From Thiorhodovibrio frisius (lineage in GTDB: Bacteria > Pseudomonadota > Gammaproteobacteria > Chromatiales > Chromatiaceae), in NCBI RefSeq assembly GCF_033954835.1, contig NZ_CP121471.1, positions 4,892,501 through 4,956,500 on the forward strand: a stretch of 64,000 bases of DNA, given 5' to 3'. This document shows positions 44,185-55,167 of this stretch, piece by piece (position 1 is the stretch's first letter; each line of letters starts with the position of its first letter). Position numbers and translations under genes: made by a program. Below the pieces are notes generated by a model. That model was not told where the DNA came from, made no database searches, and saw nothing but the letters and a program-made list of their open reading frames with translations.

Positions 44185-45206
44185 TGCTCCGCTACCTGCG
44201 CCCAGTCATCCTGCCCCGGGTTGAGCAGGCCACCGAGCGGTTGTTCCAGACGGTCGTGATAGGCCCGGCAAATGGCGTCGAGCCGCTTGGGCTCAGCGGC
44301 CAGGCGCTCGACCTCGACCCAGTCGTTCCAGGCATGGTGCAGGCTCCAGTCGGGCTGGTCGATTTCGCAGTTGGGCAGACGATAATGAAAGGTCGGGCGC
44401 GCCTGCACCCGGGTATCGGAGACCCGCTCTCTGACGCGGTCGTCATCGAGATGCGCGAACAGCGGTAGCATATCAAGCTCGCGGTTGCGCGTCGGGTTCG
44501 CGCTCAGATAATCCTCGATGAAGGCGGCCTGATCTGGCCAATAATCAGGCGCGATGACCTGGCGCACATAGTCTTTCGCGAAGGGCTCGGCGAAGAGCGT
44601 CAGGCGTCGTGTGATATCGATCTTGGCGCGCTTGCGCAGCCAGTCGGCCAAGCACAGAAAAGCCTTAAATGTGGCAAGCAAGGTGCGGGTGTCGAGCGCC
44701 GGCGGCTGCGGATTCAGATGCAGGCCGAAGGCATAGATGGGATTCTCGCCAGTGCCCTGAGCACCGGCCTCACGCAGCCGGACGATCAACGCCTGGAAGT
44801 CTTTCAGACGCTCAAACGGCAGCGGTGGGCTGACAATTTCTACCGGCACCACAGGCTCGGCCACCAGCTTGAGCATCTGCTCGACGCCGTCCTTGACCAG
44901 GCTCTCCAATGGGGCCTCCGCCGCTTCGCGGCCGCGCTCCCGGCGGCCAAGCTCCTTCAGCAACTCGAAGTCGAGCTCCACGCGCCAGTCGCCAGCAGAA
45001 TCGCCGCGAATGGTTGCCTCATAGTCACCGCTAGCAGAAAGCTCGCCGCCGAGATGATCGATGAGCAAAATTGCAGTCTGCTCAAGCGTCAGGCCGCCGA
45101 GCTCAATCTCGACCCCAACCAAGCGCGGCTGGCCGTCGGTCGTGTGAGTCTGCGGTGGCATGGCGAGCCTTGGGGTCGTCAAATTTTCATTGGCATCGCG
45201 GGACAT
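44157..45206 (-). CDS. Putative amidoligase (second locus)
   Basis: 349 residues. It has the amidoligase motifs in order: VGVEIEL (about 30-36, the G-x-E-x-E metal motif), WRVELDFELL (about 74-83), then YAFGLHLNPQPP (about 159-170; the second metal ligand is GLHLN, where the first family member in this window has CGLHFH) and a C-terminal helical region. The ExR motif is probably in RRLTLFAEPFAKDYV/RPTFHYRLPNCEIDQPDW. It is distant from the 4720-6006 enzyme and paired with a different amidotransferase class. The Asn in place of the second His deserves attention. ATP-dependent amide-bond formation is expected; the substrate is unknown. Confidence 0.72.
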   Translation of the reverse strand: MSRDANENLTTPRLAMPPQTHTTDGQPRLVGVEIELGGLTLEQTAILLIDHLGGELSASGDYEATIRGDSAGDWRVELDFELLKELGRRERGREAAEAPLESLVKDGVEQMLKLVAEPVVPVEIVSPPLPFERLKDFQALIVRLREAGAQGTGENPIYAFGLHLNPQPPALDTRTLLATFKAFLCLADWLRKRAKIDITRRLTLFAEPFAKDYVRQVIAPDYWPDQAAFIEDYLSANPTRNRELDMLPLFAHLDDDRVRERVSDTRVQARPTFHYRLPNCEIDQPDWSLHHAWNDWVEVERLAAEPKRLDAICRAYHDRLEQPLGGLLNPGQDDWAQVAEQWLSTNRAL

Positions 45207-45358
45207 GGATTCTGTGCTCCTTGGCGCTCAGGCAGCGGGGCGCTCAGGCAATGGACGCAAAGCGAGTGCCCCGGCGGTCGTCGCGGCCAGCTCTCTTCGT
45301 AACAGATCAGCGGAGGCGGCAGGAATTTCAATGCCCGTCGCGCTGATTTGCACCCGCT

Positions 45359-46240
45359 TCAGTGGTCGGACGGCAGCCGCCCGGCGAAATCGCGCGCGAA
45401 CTGCCAGGCGGTTCGGCCGCTGCGCGAGCCACGGGTTAGTGCCCACTGCAGGGCTTTGCGGTTGATGACCTCAAGGTTGGCCGGCGCGGCAACCGATTGG
45501 GCATCATTGAGGCGTTCGAGCCAGTGATGCACCACGCGCAGATACTGCTCCTGACTGAAAGGATAAAAGGACAGCCAGAGACCAAAGCGATCCGACAGGG
45601 AGATTTTCTCCTCGGTGCTTTCGCCGAGATGGATCTCGCCGTCGATCAGGTGCGCCTGCTGGTTCTCCTGCTGAAACTCGGGCAGCAAATGACGGCGGTT
45701 GGAGGTGGCATAGATCAGCAGGTTGTCCGGCGGCGCGCTGATGGAGCCATCGAGTACGGCCTTGAGCGTTTTGTAGCTGGACTCGGATGCCTCGAAGGAC
45801 AAGTCGTCGCAGTAGACGATAAAGCGCTCCTCGCGCCCGTCGATGGCCTCGAGCAGATAGGGCAGGTCGATCAGGTCCGCCTTGTCGACTTCGATCAGCC
45901 GCAGGCCCTGGTCGGCATAGGTGGTAAAAATGGCTTTGATCAGCGAGGACTTGCCGGTGCCGCGCGAGCCCCACAACAGCACATTGTTTGCCGTGCGGCC
46001 GCCCAGAAACTGCCGGGTATTGCGCTCAATGACTGCGCGTTGATGCTCGATGCAAAGCAGGTCATCCAGCGCCAAGCGGTGCGGGCGGCGCACGGCCTCG
46101 AGCCGACCGTCCCGCCCGCCGCCGCGCCAGCGGAAGCTCTGGGCATCAAAGTCCGGCGTTTCCGGTGGCGCCGGTAACAGGGCCTCCACCCGCTTCATCA
46201 ATCGGGTCGCGCGCTTGAGGAATTTCTTCTTCTCGCTCAT
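45359..46240 (-). CDS. DUF815 AAA-type ATPase
   Basis: 293 residues. Walker A is GSRGTGKSS (in NNVLLWGSRGTGKSSLIKAIF), Walker B is RFIVYCDDLSF, and sensor-like LLIYATSNRRHLLPEF follows. The family motif IEHQRAVIERNTRQFLGG precedes the P-loop. DUF815 proteins are stand-alone ATPases related to DnaC/IstB-like AAA+ proteins, function unknown. The gene lies 17 bases downstream of the ettA stop on the same strand, so it is probably in the ettA transcript. Confidence 0.9.
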   Translation of the reverse strand: MSEKKKFLKRATRLMKRVEALLPAPPETPDFDAQSFRWRGGGRDGRLEAVRRPHRLALDDLLCIEHQRAVIERNTRQFLGGRTANNVLLWGSRGTGKSSLIKAIFTTYADQGLRLIEVDKADLIDLPYLLEAIDGREERFIVYCDDLSFEASESSYKTLKAVLDGSISAPPDNLLIYATSNRRHLLPEFQQENQQAHLIDGEIHLGESTEEKISLSDRFGLWLSFYPFSQEQYLRVVHHWLERLNDAQSVAAPANLEVINRKALQWALTRGSRSGRTAWQFARDFAGRLPSDH

Positions 46241-46257
46241 TGGAAAGGGTCTAGGTG

Positions 46258-47925
<1,668 letters not shown>

Positions 47926-48252
47926 GGTGTTCTTGTCTGGTTTGGGAGTTCGTAAGTCGCCAGGCGCGCACTTGGCACGCCTGAGGGAAAGACCCTGAAT
48001 TTTGCGCGTTCGTGTCGGGAATGTCCAAGCAACCGAAGATTTTGCCGGACGCAAAACAGGCCCCTGTGTCGGGGTCTGGTATCGATGCGTCCAAGACGCT
48101 GATACTGACCGCAAGCAACCACGAATAGGAAAAATAATTTTCCTTTTGAGTTTTGCCCCGGATGAGTTTCTCGTGTTAGGCTCTGGCCTCCCAAAGTGTT
48201 CAGACGTGATTATATTGCCGAATCCATCACTCATTGCTAGGAGGAAATATCC
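47926..48252. other. Intergenic region between ettA and the secreted-protein gene
   Basis: Divergent promoters are expected. A TATATT hexamer lies at 48211-48216, about 37 bases before the secreted-protein ATG, without a good -35. Upstream of ettA the frame is open but non-conserved. Confidence 0.35.
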
Positions 48253-48540
48253 ATGTTTCGCAACAAACTTATTGTTACGACGGTCTTTCTAACTGCGGCA
48301 CTCGGTTTCGCCGCGACAGGAAATGCACTGGCGGCGACTTGCAAAGGCATGGAAAAGCCAGCCTGTGAATCGACAGCTGGGTGTTATTGGGTGGACCCAT
48401 ACAAGCGCAAAGATGGGGTTTCAGTGTCCGGCCATTGTCGCGGAAAACCCGGCAACAAGAAAGGCAGTGGCGACGGCAAAGGCGACAAAAAAGGATCCAC
48501 TGGTACCTCTGGTTCAGGCACCTCTGGTTCAGGCAGCTAA
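48253..48540 (+). CDS. Small secreted protein with four cysteines
   Basis: 95 residues preceded by a very strong AGGAGGA. The signal peptide ([25 protein letters not shown]) ends at about residue 27. The mature part has C30, C38, C44 and C62 in [26 protein letters not shown], probably two disulfides, then a Lys/Gly/Ser/Thr-rich tail. The tail is built partly by an in-frame 15-bp duplication (48505-48519, 48520-48534). The cysteine pattern resembles small Kazal-like or conotoxin-like secreted proteins only superficially; I do not assign a family. Confidence 0.6.
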   Translation: MFRNKLIVTTVFLTAALGFAATGNALAATCKGMEKPACESTAGCYWVDPYKRKDGVSVSGHCRGKPGNKKGSGDGKGDKKGSTGTSGSGTSGSGS

Positions 48541-48779
48541 GCAGGCACCAGAAGTACGGCCAAATGGTGCGGTGGCCGATCAAACCAAATCCTGAGGTTC
48601 TCCTTGCGACTGCTTGTCTGGCAGCACGGCCCGGCATCTGGTTTCGCGTCGCCGCCAATGGCTGATTCTCCTTATGGACCAGAAGGCTCGGGATCCGGCG
48701 GATAGCCTGATCCCAAGCCATTACATCGTCCGCGCATGCGCCGCCTCCAACATCCCAGCCCAGCCCCGCCCCAATTCAC

Positions 48780-51700
48780 TTAGTGAAAATCCCGCGACTG
48801 GTATTGGAGACGCCCCACTAGGGTATTCAGCAGTGTCGTCTCATCGTGCAGGGTTCTGGCGATCAAGTGCGTTACCCCGCTCTGGCGCTGCACCTGCGCG
48901 TGCACCCGCAGCAGACTGGCGTTGAGTAACGGTTGGCGATAGCACTCGGCGATCTGGCGCCAGACAATGAGATTCACGAAGCCGGTCTCGTCCTCCAGGG
49001 TCACAAAGGTCACCTCATTCGCCGAGGCCGGGCGCTGGCGGTTGATGACGAGACCGGCGGTCTCGATGCACAGGCCATTGATGGCTTGATCCGCCTCGGC
49101 CGCGCTCAGCAGCCGTTTTTGGTTCAGACGCGGACGCAGCAAGGCGAGCGGATGGCGACGCAGGCTCAAGCCCAGGCTGGCATAGTCAGCGACGATGTTT
49201 TCCCCTTCGCTCGGCGCCGCCAATGTCGGGCAGGGATCCGCCGACCCCGCCTCCTCGACCTGCTGAAACAGTGGTAGCGGCACCTGATATCCGCTAACCT
49301 GCCAGGCCGCCTGGTGGCGATCTGCGGCCAGCCCGCGCAAGCAGTCGGCGGCAGCCAGGGCGTTCAGATCGCGCCGGTCAAGCCGGGCGCGACTGGCCAG
49401 CTCCGCCACTGAGGAATAACCCCCCAGCTCGCGCGCCGCGATCAGACGTTCGCCACCGCCACGGCCTAGCCCCTTGACCAGACGCAGGCCCAGTCGCAGC
49501 GCCGGCGCACCCCGCGCATCCGCCTCCAACGTGCAATCCCAGTCGCTGTGGCGCACATCCGCCGGGCGCACCTCGACCCCCTGTCCCTTGGCTGCCCGCA
49601 CCAGTTGCGCCGGGGCATAAAAACCCATCGGCTGGCTGTTCAAGAGCGCGGCAAAGAAGGCGGCCGGCTCTTGGCACTTCAGCCAGGCCGAGACATAGAC
49701 CAGGAGCGCAAAGCTGGCGGCATGGGACTCGGGGAATCCGTATTCGCCAAAGCCCAAAATCTGCCGGTAAAGTTGCTCGGCAAAGGCCGGTGCGTAGCCG
49801 CGTGCGCGCATGCCATCGAGCAGGCGCTGGCGGATATGTCCCAAGCCCCCGCGCTTCTTCCAGGCAGCCATGGAACGGCGCAGCCGGTCGGCCTCGCCGG
49901 CGTCGAAGCCAGCCGCGACCATGGCGATCTTGATCACCTGCTCCTGAAATATCGGCACCCCCAAGGTCCGCCCAAGCACTGAGCGGACCTCCTCGGACGG
50001 GTAGCTGACGGGCTCCAGCCCCGCGCGCCGGCGCAGATAGGGGTGCACCATGTCGCCCTGGATAGGCCCGGGCCGGACGATGGCGATCTGGATCACCAGG
50101 TCGTAGAAGCAGGCCGGCTTGATGCGCGGCAGCATCGCCATCTGCGCGCGCGATTCGATTTGAAATACCCCGGTGGTCTCGGCGCGCCCAATCATCTGAT
50201 ACACCGCCGGGTCTTCCGGCGGGACATCGGCCATCGTCAGCCGCCGACCGCGAAAGTCGCTGATTAGATCCAGCGCGCGGCGAATCGCGCTCAGCATGCC
50301 AAGCGCCAGGCAATCGACCTTGAGCAGCCCGAGTGCGTCGATATCGTCTTTATCCCACTGGATCACAGTGCGCCCGGGCATGGCGGCGTTCTCGATCGGC
50401 ACCAGCTCGGCTAGCGGCCCGCGGCTAATGACAAAGCCGCCGACATGCTGCGACAGATGCCGTGGCGTGCCGATCAGCTCCGGCAGCAGCCGCTTGAGCC
50501 AGCGCACCGGCCGACTGTCGGGGTCGAGACCATGGGCGCGCAGCTCCGCCTCGTCCAGCGCCTGTCCGTCCCACCAGTGGCGCTGCCCGGCGAGCCTGTC
50601 GATGCTGTCCGCTGGCAGACCGAGTGCCTTGCCGAGATCGCGCAGCGCGCTTTTGGGCCGATAACAAATCACCTCGGCAGCCAGGGCCGCACGGTCGCGG
50701 CCATACTTGGCATAGATGTACTGGATGACCTCCTCGCGGCGCTGGTGTTCGAAGTCGACATCGATATCCGGCGGCTCGTTGCGCTCGCGCGAGATGAAGC
50801 GCTCGAACAATAATTCCATGCGCGAGGGATCAACCTCCGTGATACTCAAGCAATAACAGACCGCCGAGTTGGCCGCCGAACCGCGTCCCTGGCACAGGAT
50901 GCCGCGCGCGCGGGCGAACTCGACAATATCGAAGACGGTCAGGAAAAAGGGCGCGTAGTCGAGTGCGTCGATCAGCTCAAGCTCGTGCGCGAGTATGCGC
51001 TGGACCTTCTCGGGCGCGCCATCCGGCCAGCGCCGCCCGGCACCGGCTGCGGTCAGGGTGCGCAGATGGGCGATGGGCGTCAGGCCCGCCGGCACAACTT
51101 CTTGCGGGTACTCATAGCGCAACTCAGCGAGCGAGAATTGGCAACGCTCGGCAATGACCAGAGTCTCGCGCAGCAACTCTGGCGGGTAGAGGCGCGCCAA
51201 GCGTTCGCGCGGGCGCAGATGGCGCTCGCGATTCGCGGCCAGACGGGTGCCAAGGCGCGCAATCGGGCTGTTGTGGCGGATGGCGGTCAAGGCATCAAGC
51301 AAAGGTGCGCGCTCCGGTGCGTGCATCAGCACCTCGCCGACCGCAACCGCCGGCAGCTGACTGCCTTCGGCCAGCGCGAGCAGCTCGGCGAGTCTGGCCC
51401 GGTCATCCCCCTGGCGATGCAGCGCAATACCAAGCCAGGCGCGTCCGGGGAACTGCTGGCGCAGCCAAGCCCCATGGCCTGCCGCCAATGTGGCGGACGA
51501 GGACGCAGCATCCGGCAGCCAGATCGCCAGGCAGTGCGTGAGGCTGGGTTCAAGATCAGCGCGCGCAAGCCGATACCGGCCCTTCGGCGCTTGGCGACGA
51601 CCGCGCGCGATCAGCGTAGAAAGCTCACGATACCCGGCCAGATTTGTCGCCAGCACCACCAGCTGCGGGCCATCGACCAGCTCCAGCAGACTGCCAATAA

Positions 51701-51926
51701 TGAGCGCCATTCCCCGCGACCGGGCCGCAACATGAGCACGCACGCAGCCGGCCAGAGAGCAGGCATCTGTCAGCGCCAGAGCCCGATAGCCCAGCGCGCT
51801 GGCCGTAACCACCAGTTCTTCTGGCGAGGAGGCGGCTGAGAGAAACGAAAAATGGCTCTGGCAACACAGCTCCGCATAATCGAGACCAGGATGATCGGAG
51901 CAGGTTTTCGCAGTCGTGGCGGACAA
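48780..51926 (-). CDS. dnaE2: Error-prone DNA polymerase DnaE2 (ImuC)
   Basis: 1048 residues from a TTG at 51926; no Met occurs in frame before about residue 73, while the PHP domain begins at residue 17 (YAELCCQSHFSFLSAASSPEEL), so the TTG is needed. PHP residues continue in ALALTDACSLAGCVRAH. The polymerase catalytic aspartates are in PPDIDVDFEHQRREEV, with LKVDCLALGMLSAIRRAL nearby; the fingers have SQHVGGFVISRGPL and an OB domain with TAGLVINRQRPAS closes the protein. DnaE2 makes SOS mutations with ImuA and ImuB in most proteobacteria, but neither gene is next to it. A near-consensus LexA box lies 20-36 bases upstream. Truncated copy of its 5' region is described at 52118-52168. Confidence 0.95.
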   Translation of the reverse strand: MSATTAKTCSDHPGLDYAELCCQSHFSFLSAASSPEELVVTASALGYRALALTDACSLAGCVRAHVAARSRGMALIIGSLLELVDGPQLVVLATNLAGYRELSTLIARGRRQAPKGRYRLARADLEPSLTHCLAIWLPDAASSSATLAAGHGAWLRQQFPGRAWLGIALHRQGDDRARLAELLALAEGSQLPAVAVGEVLMHAPERAPLLDALTAIRHNSPIARLGTRLAANRERHLRPRERLARLYPPELLRETLVIAERCQFSLAELRYEYPQEVVPAGLTPIAHLRTLTAAGAGRRWPDGAPEKVQRILAHELELIDALDYAPFFLTVFDIVEFARARGILCQGRGSAANSAVCYCLSITEVDPSRMELLFERFISRERNEPPDIDVDFEHQRREEVIQYIYAKYGRDRAALAAEVICYRPKSALRDLGKALGLPADSIDRLAGQRHWWDGQALDEAELRAHGLDPDSRPVRWLKRLLPELIGTPRHLSQHVGGFVISRGPLAELVPIENAAMPGRTVIQWDKDDIDALGLLKVDCLALGMLSAIRRALDLISDFRGRRLTMADVPPEDPAVYQMIGRAETTGVFQIESRAQMAMLPRIKPACFYDLVIQIAIVRPGPIQGDMVHPYLRRRAGLEPVSYPSEEVRSVLGRTLGVPIFQEQVIKIAMVAAGFDAGEADRLRRSMAAWKKRGGLGHIRQRLLDGMRARGYAPAFAEQLYRQILGFGEYGFPESHAASFALLVYVSAWLKCQEPAAFFAALLNSQPMGFYAPAQLVRAAKGQGVEVRPADVRHSDWDCTLEADARGAPALRLGLRLVKGLGRGGGERLIAARELGGYSSVAELASRARLDRRDLNALAAADCLRGLAADRHQAAWQVSGYQVPLPLFQQVEEAGSADPCPTLAAPSEGENIVADYASLGLSLRRHPLALLRPRLNQKRLLSAAEADQAINGLCIETAGLVINRQRPASANEVTFVTLEDETGFVNLIVWRQIAECYRQPLLNASLLRVHAQVQRQSGVTHLIARTLHDETTLLNTLVGRLQYQSRDFH

Positions 51927-51946
51927 GGTTGATACCGACTCTTAAA

Positions 51947-51962
51947 CTGTCATTATATACAG
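51947..51962. promoter_or_regulatory. LexA box of dnaE2
   Basis: CTGTCATTATATACAG, a full CTGT-N8-ACAG SOS box of the E. coli type, in the dnaE2 promoter. On the minus strand it reads CTGTATATAATGACAG and ends 20 bases before the TTG start. Confidence 0.8.
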
Positions 51963-52117
51963 TATAGAGCGCGGGCATGGATGGGATTCAGAGGCCCTCT
52001 CAAGATTCTTCTTGGTTAATGAGCTTTGGGTGCTGGCCTAGGCGTTGGACTGCGACCGGGCGCTGATTCCAAGGGCCAGCCGCTAACCAGATGCTTGTCA
52101 GAGCCCCCTGTTTTTGG

Positions 52118-52168
52118 TCATGGCTGACAAAATTGACGCCGACTCTTTAGCTGTTATTAGATACAGTC
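52118..52168 (-). repeat. Duplicated dnaE2 promoter and start fragment
   Basis: This 51-base stretch aligns with 51914-51964 (about 40 identities): the dnaE2 start codon and first codons, the CCGACTCTT spacer and the LexA box. Here the copied start runs TTG TCA GCC ATG ACC and meets a stop after 10 codons. It carries its own box, CTGTTATTAGATACAG (52151-52166). The 150 bases between the copies show no gene. Confidence 0.7.
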
Positions 52169-52872
52169 AACCCCAATGCTTGCACAACGCGCTGAAAGTC
52201 ATCGGCGGGTGGTGCCTCAATAGTCAGACGCTGACCGCTAGCGGGATGGTCCAGGCACAGTCTGGTTGCGACCAGTAGCAAACGCCGATTGCCGAAATGC
52301 TCGCGAAAGAACTGGTTGTGCCGTCCGTCGCCGTGGGTGGTATCGCCGATGATGGGGTGAAATATGTGTTTCAGGTGTCGGCGCAGCTGGTGTCTGCGCC
52401 CGGTTTTTGGTTCCAGCTCGAGCAGCGAATAGCGCGCCGTGCGATAGCGACCCACCGCATAGGGCAGCTCTAAAGTGGCGAGGCGCCGATACAGTGTCAC
52501 TGCTGGTTGCGGGGGCTTGTCCGGATCAGCGCGCGCATCGGCAATGCGGTCGGTTTCTTCGCGCAATGCGTAGTCGATTGTTCCCGCAGTTTCAGTATGG
52601 CCGCGCACAATCGCTCGGTAAGTTTTGCTGACACGACCGGCGCTGAACTGAGCAACCAGTGCGCGTGCCGTTGCCGGATCGCGCGCGAACAGCAAGACAC
52701 CAGAGGTCGGCCGATCAAGGCGATGCACGGGATAGACCCACTGGCCGATCATATCCCGCACAAGCTGCAATGCGAACTCACTGGCGCCCTTGTCGATCAG
52801 GCTGCGATGCACCAGCAGGCGAGCCGGCTTGTGCACCGCTATCAGCCTGTCATCCTGAAACAATATGTCCAT
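52147..52872 (-). CDS. truC: tRNA pseudouridine synthase (TruC/RluA family)
   Basis: 241 residues. The catalytic aspartate is in VYPVHRLDRPTSGVLLFA (HRLDRPTSG), followed by VSKTYRAIVRG, and the C-terminal fingerprint GRRHQLRRHLKHIFHPIIGDTTHGDGRHN. This matches TruC, which makes pseudouridine 65 in tRNA-Ile and tRNA-Asp. The last codons (TVSNNS and the stop) are written in the duplicated LexA-box fragment, so the native C-terminus seems to have been replaced. The gene reads towards dnaE2. Confidence 0.9.
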   Translation of the reverse strand: MDILFQDDRLIAVHKPARLLVHRSLIDKGASEFALQLVRDMIGQWVYPVHRLDRPTSGVLLFARDPATARALVAQFSAGRVSKTYRAIVRGHTETAGTIDYALREETDRIADARADPDKPPQPAVTLYRRLATLELPYAVGRYRTARYSLLELEPKTGRRHQLRRHLKHIFHPIIGDTTHGDGRHNQFFREHFGNRRLLLVATRLCLDHPASGQRLTIEAPPADDFQRVVQALGLTVSNNS

Positions 52873-52971
52873 TCACCGACCCCGGGTGTCGCAGCGGCTT
52901 TTCGCCGATCCAGTATGCGTTTTCTGGCTTCAGGGTGCTACTGCGACTCCATCCAGGGTAGCCCTGGGCCG

Positions 52972-54705
52972 TCAGACCGCCAAACGCTGATCGGGTTGCC
53001 GCTGGCTGCGTGCATGCCCTTCCCCGCTTGTCCGAGCTGTGCGCGTCCTTTCATCCTCGGCCAACGCGGCCCGGTTCAACGCCGAGACCAGCGCGCGGAT
53101 GGCGGCGTTCAAGCTGTCACGGTCGATGGCTGCGCCGGCGTGGCGGGTGCCGTCTTGCTCAATCAGCACGTAGGCGGCGGCTTCGGCCTCGGTGCCGGCG
53201 CCGATGGCATGCTCCTGATAATCGATCACGGCAAAGTCGCGGCCGAAAGCGCTGGTCCAGGCTTGGCTGAAGGCTTCAATCACGCCGGCGCCGGTGCCGC
53301 TCGCACGCTGCTCGCCTCCGGCGGTGCCAAAGCGCAGCTCGAGCTGGTCCGGCCCCTGAGCCCTGAGCGTCAAACCTTGTAGCGCGACCGGGTGCTGGTC
53401 GCGGATGAACTCAGCGACGAACAGATCGCGGATGCTTTGGGCGTCGATCAGGCCGCCAGCCGCTTCACTCGCGCGCTGCACCAGGGGAGCGAGCTCGCGA
53501 CGCAGCCAGGTGGGCAGATTCAAGCCGAATTCGCGCTCGAGCAGGAACGCCATGCCGCCCTTGCCGGACTGACTGTTAACCTGAATGACTGCCTGGTAGT
53601 CGCGGCCGATGTCGCTTGGGTCGATAGGCAGATAGGCGACCTGCCAGGGCGCATCCGGGCGCTGGCGCTTCAGGCATTTGCCGATGGCGTCTTGATGGCT
53701 GCCGGAAAAGGCGGTGTAGACCAGCTCCCCGACCCAGGGGTGGCGCGGATGGGTAGCGATGTCGGTGCAGTCCTCGACCACGGCGATGATCTCCTCGGGA
53801 TTGGACAAATCAAGCCCGGGGTCGACGCCTTGGCTGTAAAGATTCATCGCCAGGGTGACCAGATCCAGGTTGCCGGTGCGCTCGCCATTGCCGAGCAAGG
53901 TACCCTCAACACGCTCGGCGCCGGCCAGCAGGGCGAGCTCACCAGCCGCGACCGCGCCGCCACGATCATTGTGCGGATGCACCGAGAGGATAATCGCCTC
54001 GCGTCTGTCGATGCTGCGACCGAAGGCCTCAATCTGGTCGGCAAAGATGTTGGGACTGGCCACTTCGACCGTCGCCGGCAGATTAAGGATGCAGCGATGC
54101 GCGGGGGTGGGCTGCCAGATGTCGACCACGGCGTTACAGACCTCGATGGCATAGTCAAGCTCGGTGGCGGTGAAGCTCTCGGGCGAGTATTGGAAGGTCC
54201 AATCGGTGTCGGGATAGTCCAAGGCGGCGCGTGCGACCCAGTCGGCGCCATGGCAGGCGATGGTCTTAACGCCCGCGCGGTCGCTGCCGAACACCCACTC
54301 GCGTTGCACCGGCGAGGTGGAGTTGTAGACGTGCACAATAGCGCGCGGTATGCCTTCCAGCGCCTGGAAGGTGCGACGAATCAAGTCCTCGCGCGCCTGC
54401 ACTAGGACCTGCACGCGCACATCCTCGGGAATGGCGCCGGACTCGATCAGCAGGCGCACAAAGTCGTAATCCGGTTGGCTGGCGGCGGGAAAGCCGACCT
54501 CGATCTCCTTGAAGCCAATGCGCACCAGCAACTCCCACAGGCGTCGCTTGTGGGTGACATCCATTGGCCGGCGCAGCGCCTGATTGCCGTCGCGCAGATC
54601 CACGCTCGCCCAGCGCGGTCCCTGGGTGATAGTCTGGTCCGGCCAGCGCCGGTCTGGCAAATCAATGCGGGGCCCGGGGCGGTATTTGCGGTGGTCGAAT
54701 GCCAT
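52972..54705 (-). CDS. leuA: 2-isopropylmalate synthase (long, type-2 form)
   Basis: 577 residues, the size of the longer LeuA type. The TIM-barrel motif is WASVDLRDGNQALRRPM with catalytic Arg/Asp and metal-binding Asp; HPHNDRGGAVAAGELALLAGAERVEGTLLGNGERTGNLDL holds the metal histidines. A LeuA dimerisation/regulatory domain covers the last 150 residues. It condenses acetyl-CoA with 2-oxoisovalerate for leucine synthesis, with feedback inhibition by leucine. AGGAGG is 8 bases before the ATG. The C-terminal tail after residue 550 (RTARTSGEGHARSQ) is extended and basic. Confidence 0.94.
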   Translation of the reverse strand: MAFDHRKYRPGPRIDLPDRRWPDQTITQGPRWASVDLRDGNQALRRPMDVTHKRRLWELLVRIGFKEIEVGFPAASQPDYDFVRLLIESGAIPEDVRVQVLVQAREDLIRRTFQALEGIPRAIVHVYNSTSPVQREWVFGSDRAGVKTIACHGADWVARAALDYPDTDWTFQYSPESFTATELDYAIEVCNAVVDIWQPTPAHRCILNLPATVEVASPNIFADQIEAFGRSIDRREAIILSVHPHNDRGGAVAAGELALLAGAERVEGTLLGNGERTGNLDLVTLAMNLYSQGVDPGLDLSNPEEIIAVVEDCTDIATHPRHPWVGELVYTAFSGSHQDAIGKCLKRQRPDAPWQVAYLPIDPSDIGRDYQAVIQVNSQSGKGGMAFLLEREFGLNLPTWLRRELAPLVQRASEAAGGLIDAQSIRDLFVAEFIRDQHPVALQGLTLRAQGPDQLELRFGTAGGEQRASGTGAGVIEAFSQAWTSAFGRDFAVIDYQEHAIGAGTEAEAAAYVLIEQDGTRHAGAAIDRDSLNAAIRALVSALNRAALAEDERTRTARTSGEGHARSQRQPDQRLAV

Positions 54706-55167
54706 GTTGCAATCCTCCTGTCAGCCGGCGAGGTTCAGCCGCCGCGCAACCGTTTTGAAATCAGCACATTGAACGCGGACACCCGGGGCTGCCTGATCCA
54801 GGGTTATCTGAATCGCCCCGGCGCCGCGGTGGCTGTTAGTGATCAGAAATCTGCGTTGGTCTAGGGCTGAAGTGCCTGATCCGAGCAGAGCACTCTTCAA
54901 GCTTCAAATGTCAGGGGTCGCCTGAACATCCTGAGGCTTCATTTAGGAAGCCTGATTTCTCAGACCTGAGCCGGCGACTCGTTCGGAATCGTCCGGTCTT
55001 CTTTCGCGGTTGACCTTGTGAGTCCCCCGCCTTGGTTGCCAGCTGGTGGCCGACGCGAAATAGTGTCGCGCAAGTCGCGTGGCAGAGGATTGCGAATTCG
55101 TCGGGGTTTTACATGGCAACGCACGGATCTGCTATGATTTATCCAAATCAAGCAATTTTGTGCTTTC
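54706..55167. other. Divergent promoter region of leuA and the lrp-like gene
   Basis: About 460 bases. It includes the leuA leader with an AGGAGG near the leuA start, and a probable promoter for the regulator gene: TATGAT at about 55132 with TTTACA upstream (spacer about 19). I see no leucine leader peptide. If the Lrp-like protein controls leuA, its sites would lie here. Confidence 0.35.

Noticed and set aside
47926-48234. Upstream extension of ettA by 103 codons
   Set aside because: EttA is 555 residues in other bacteria, and the extension is not conserved.
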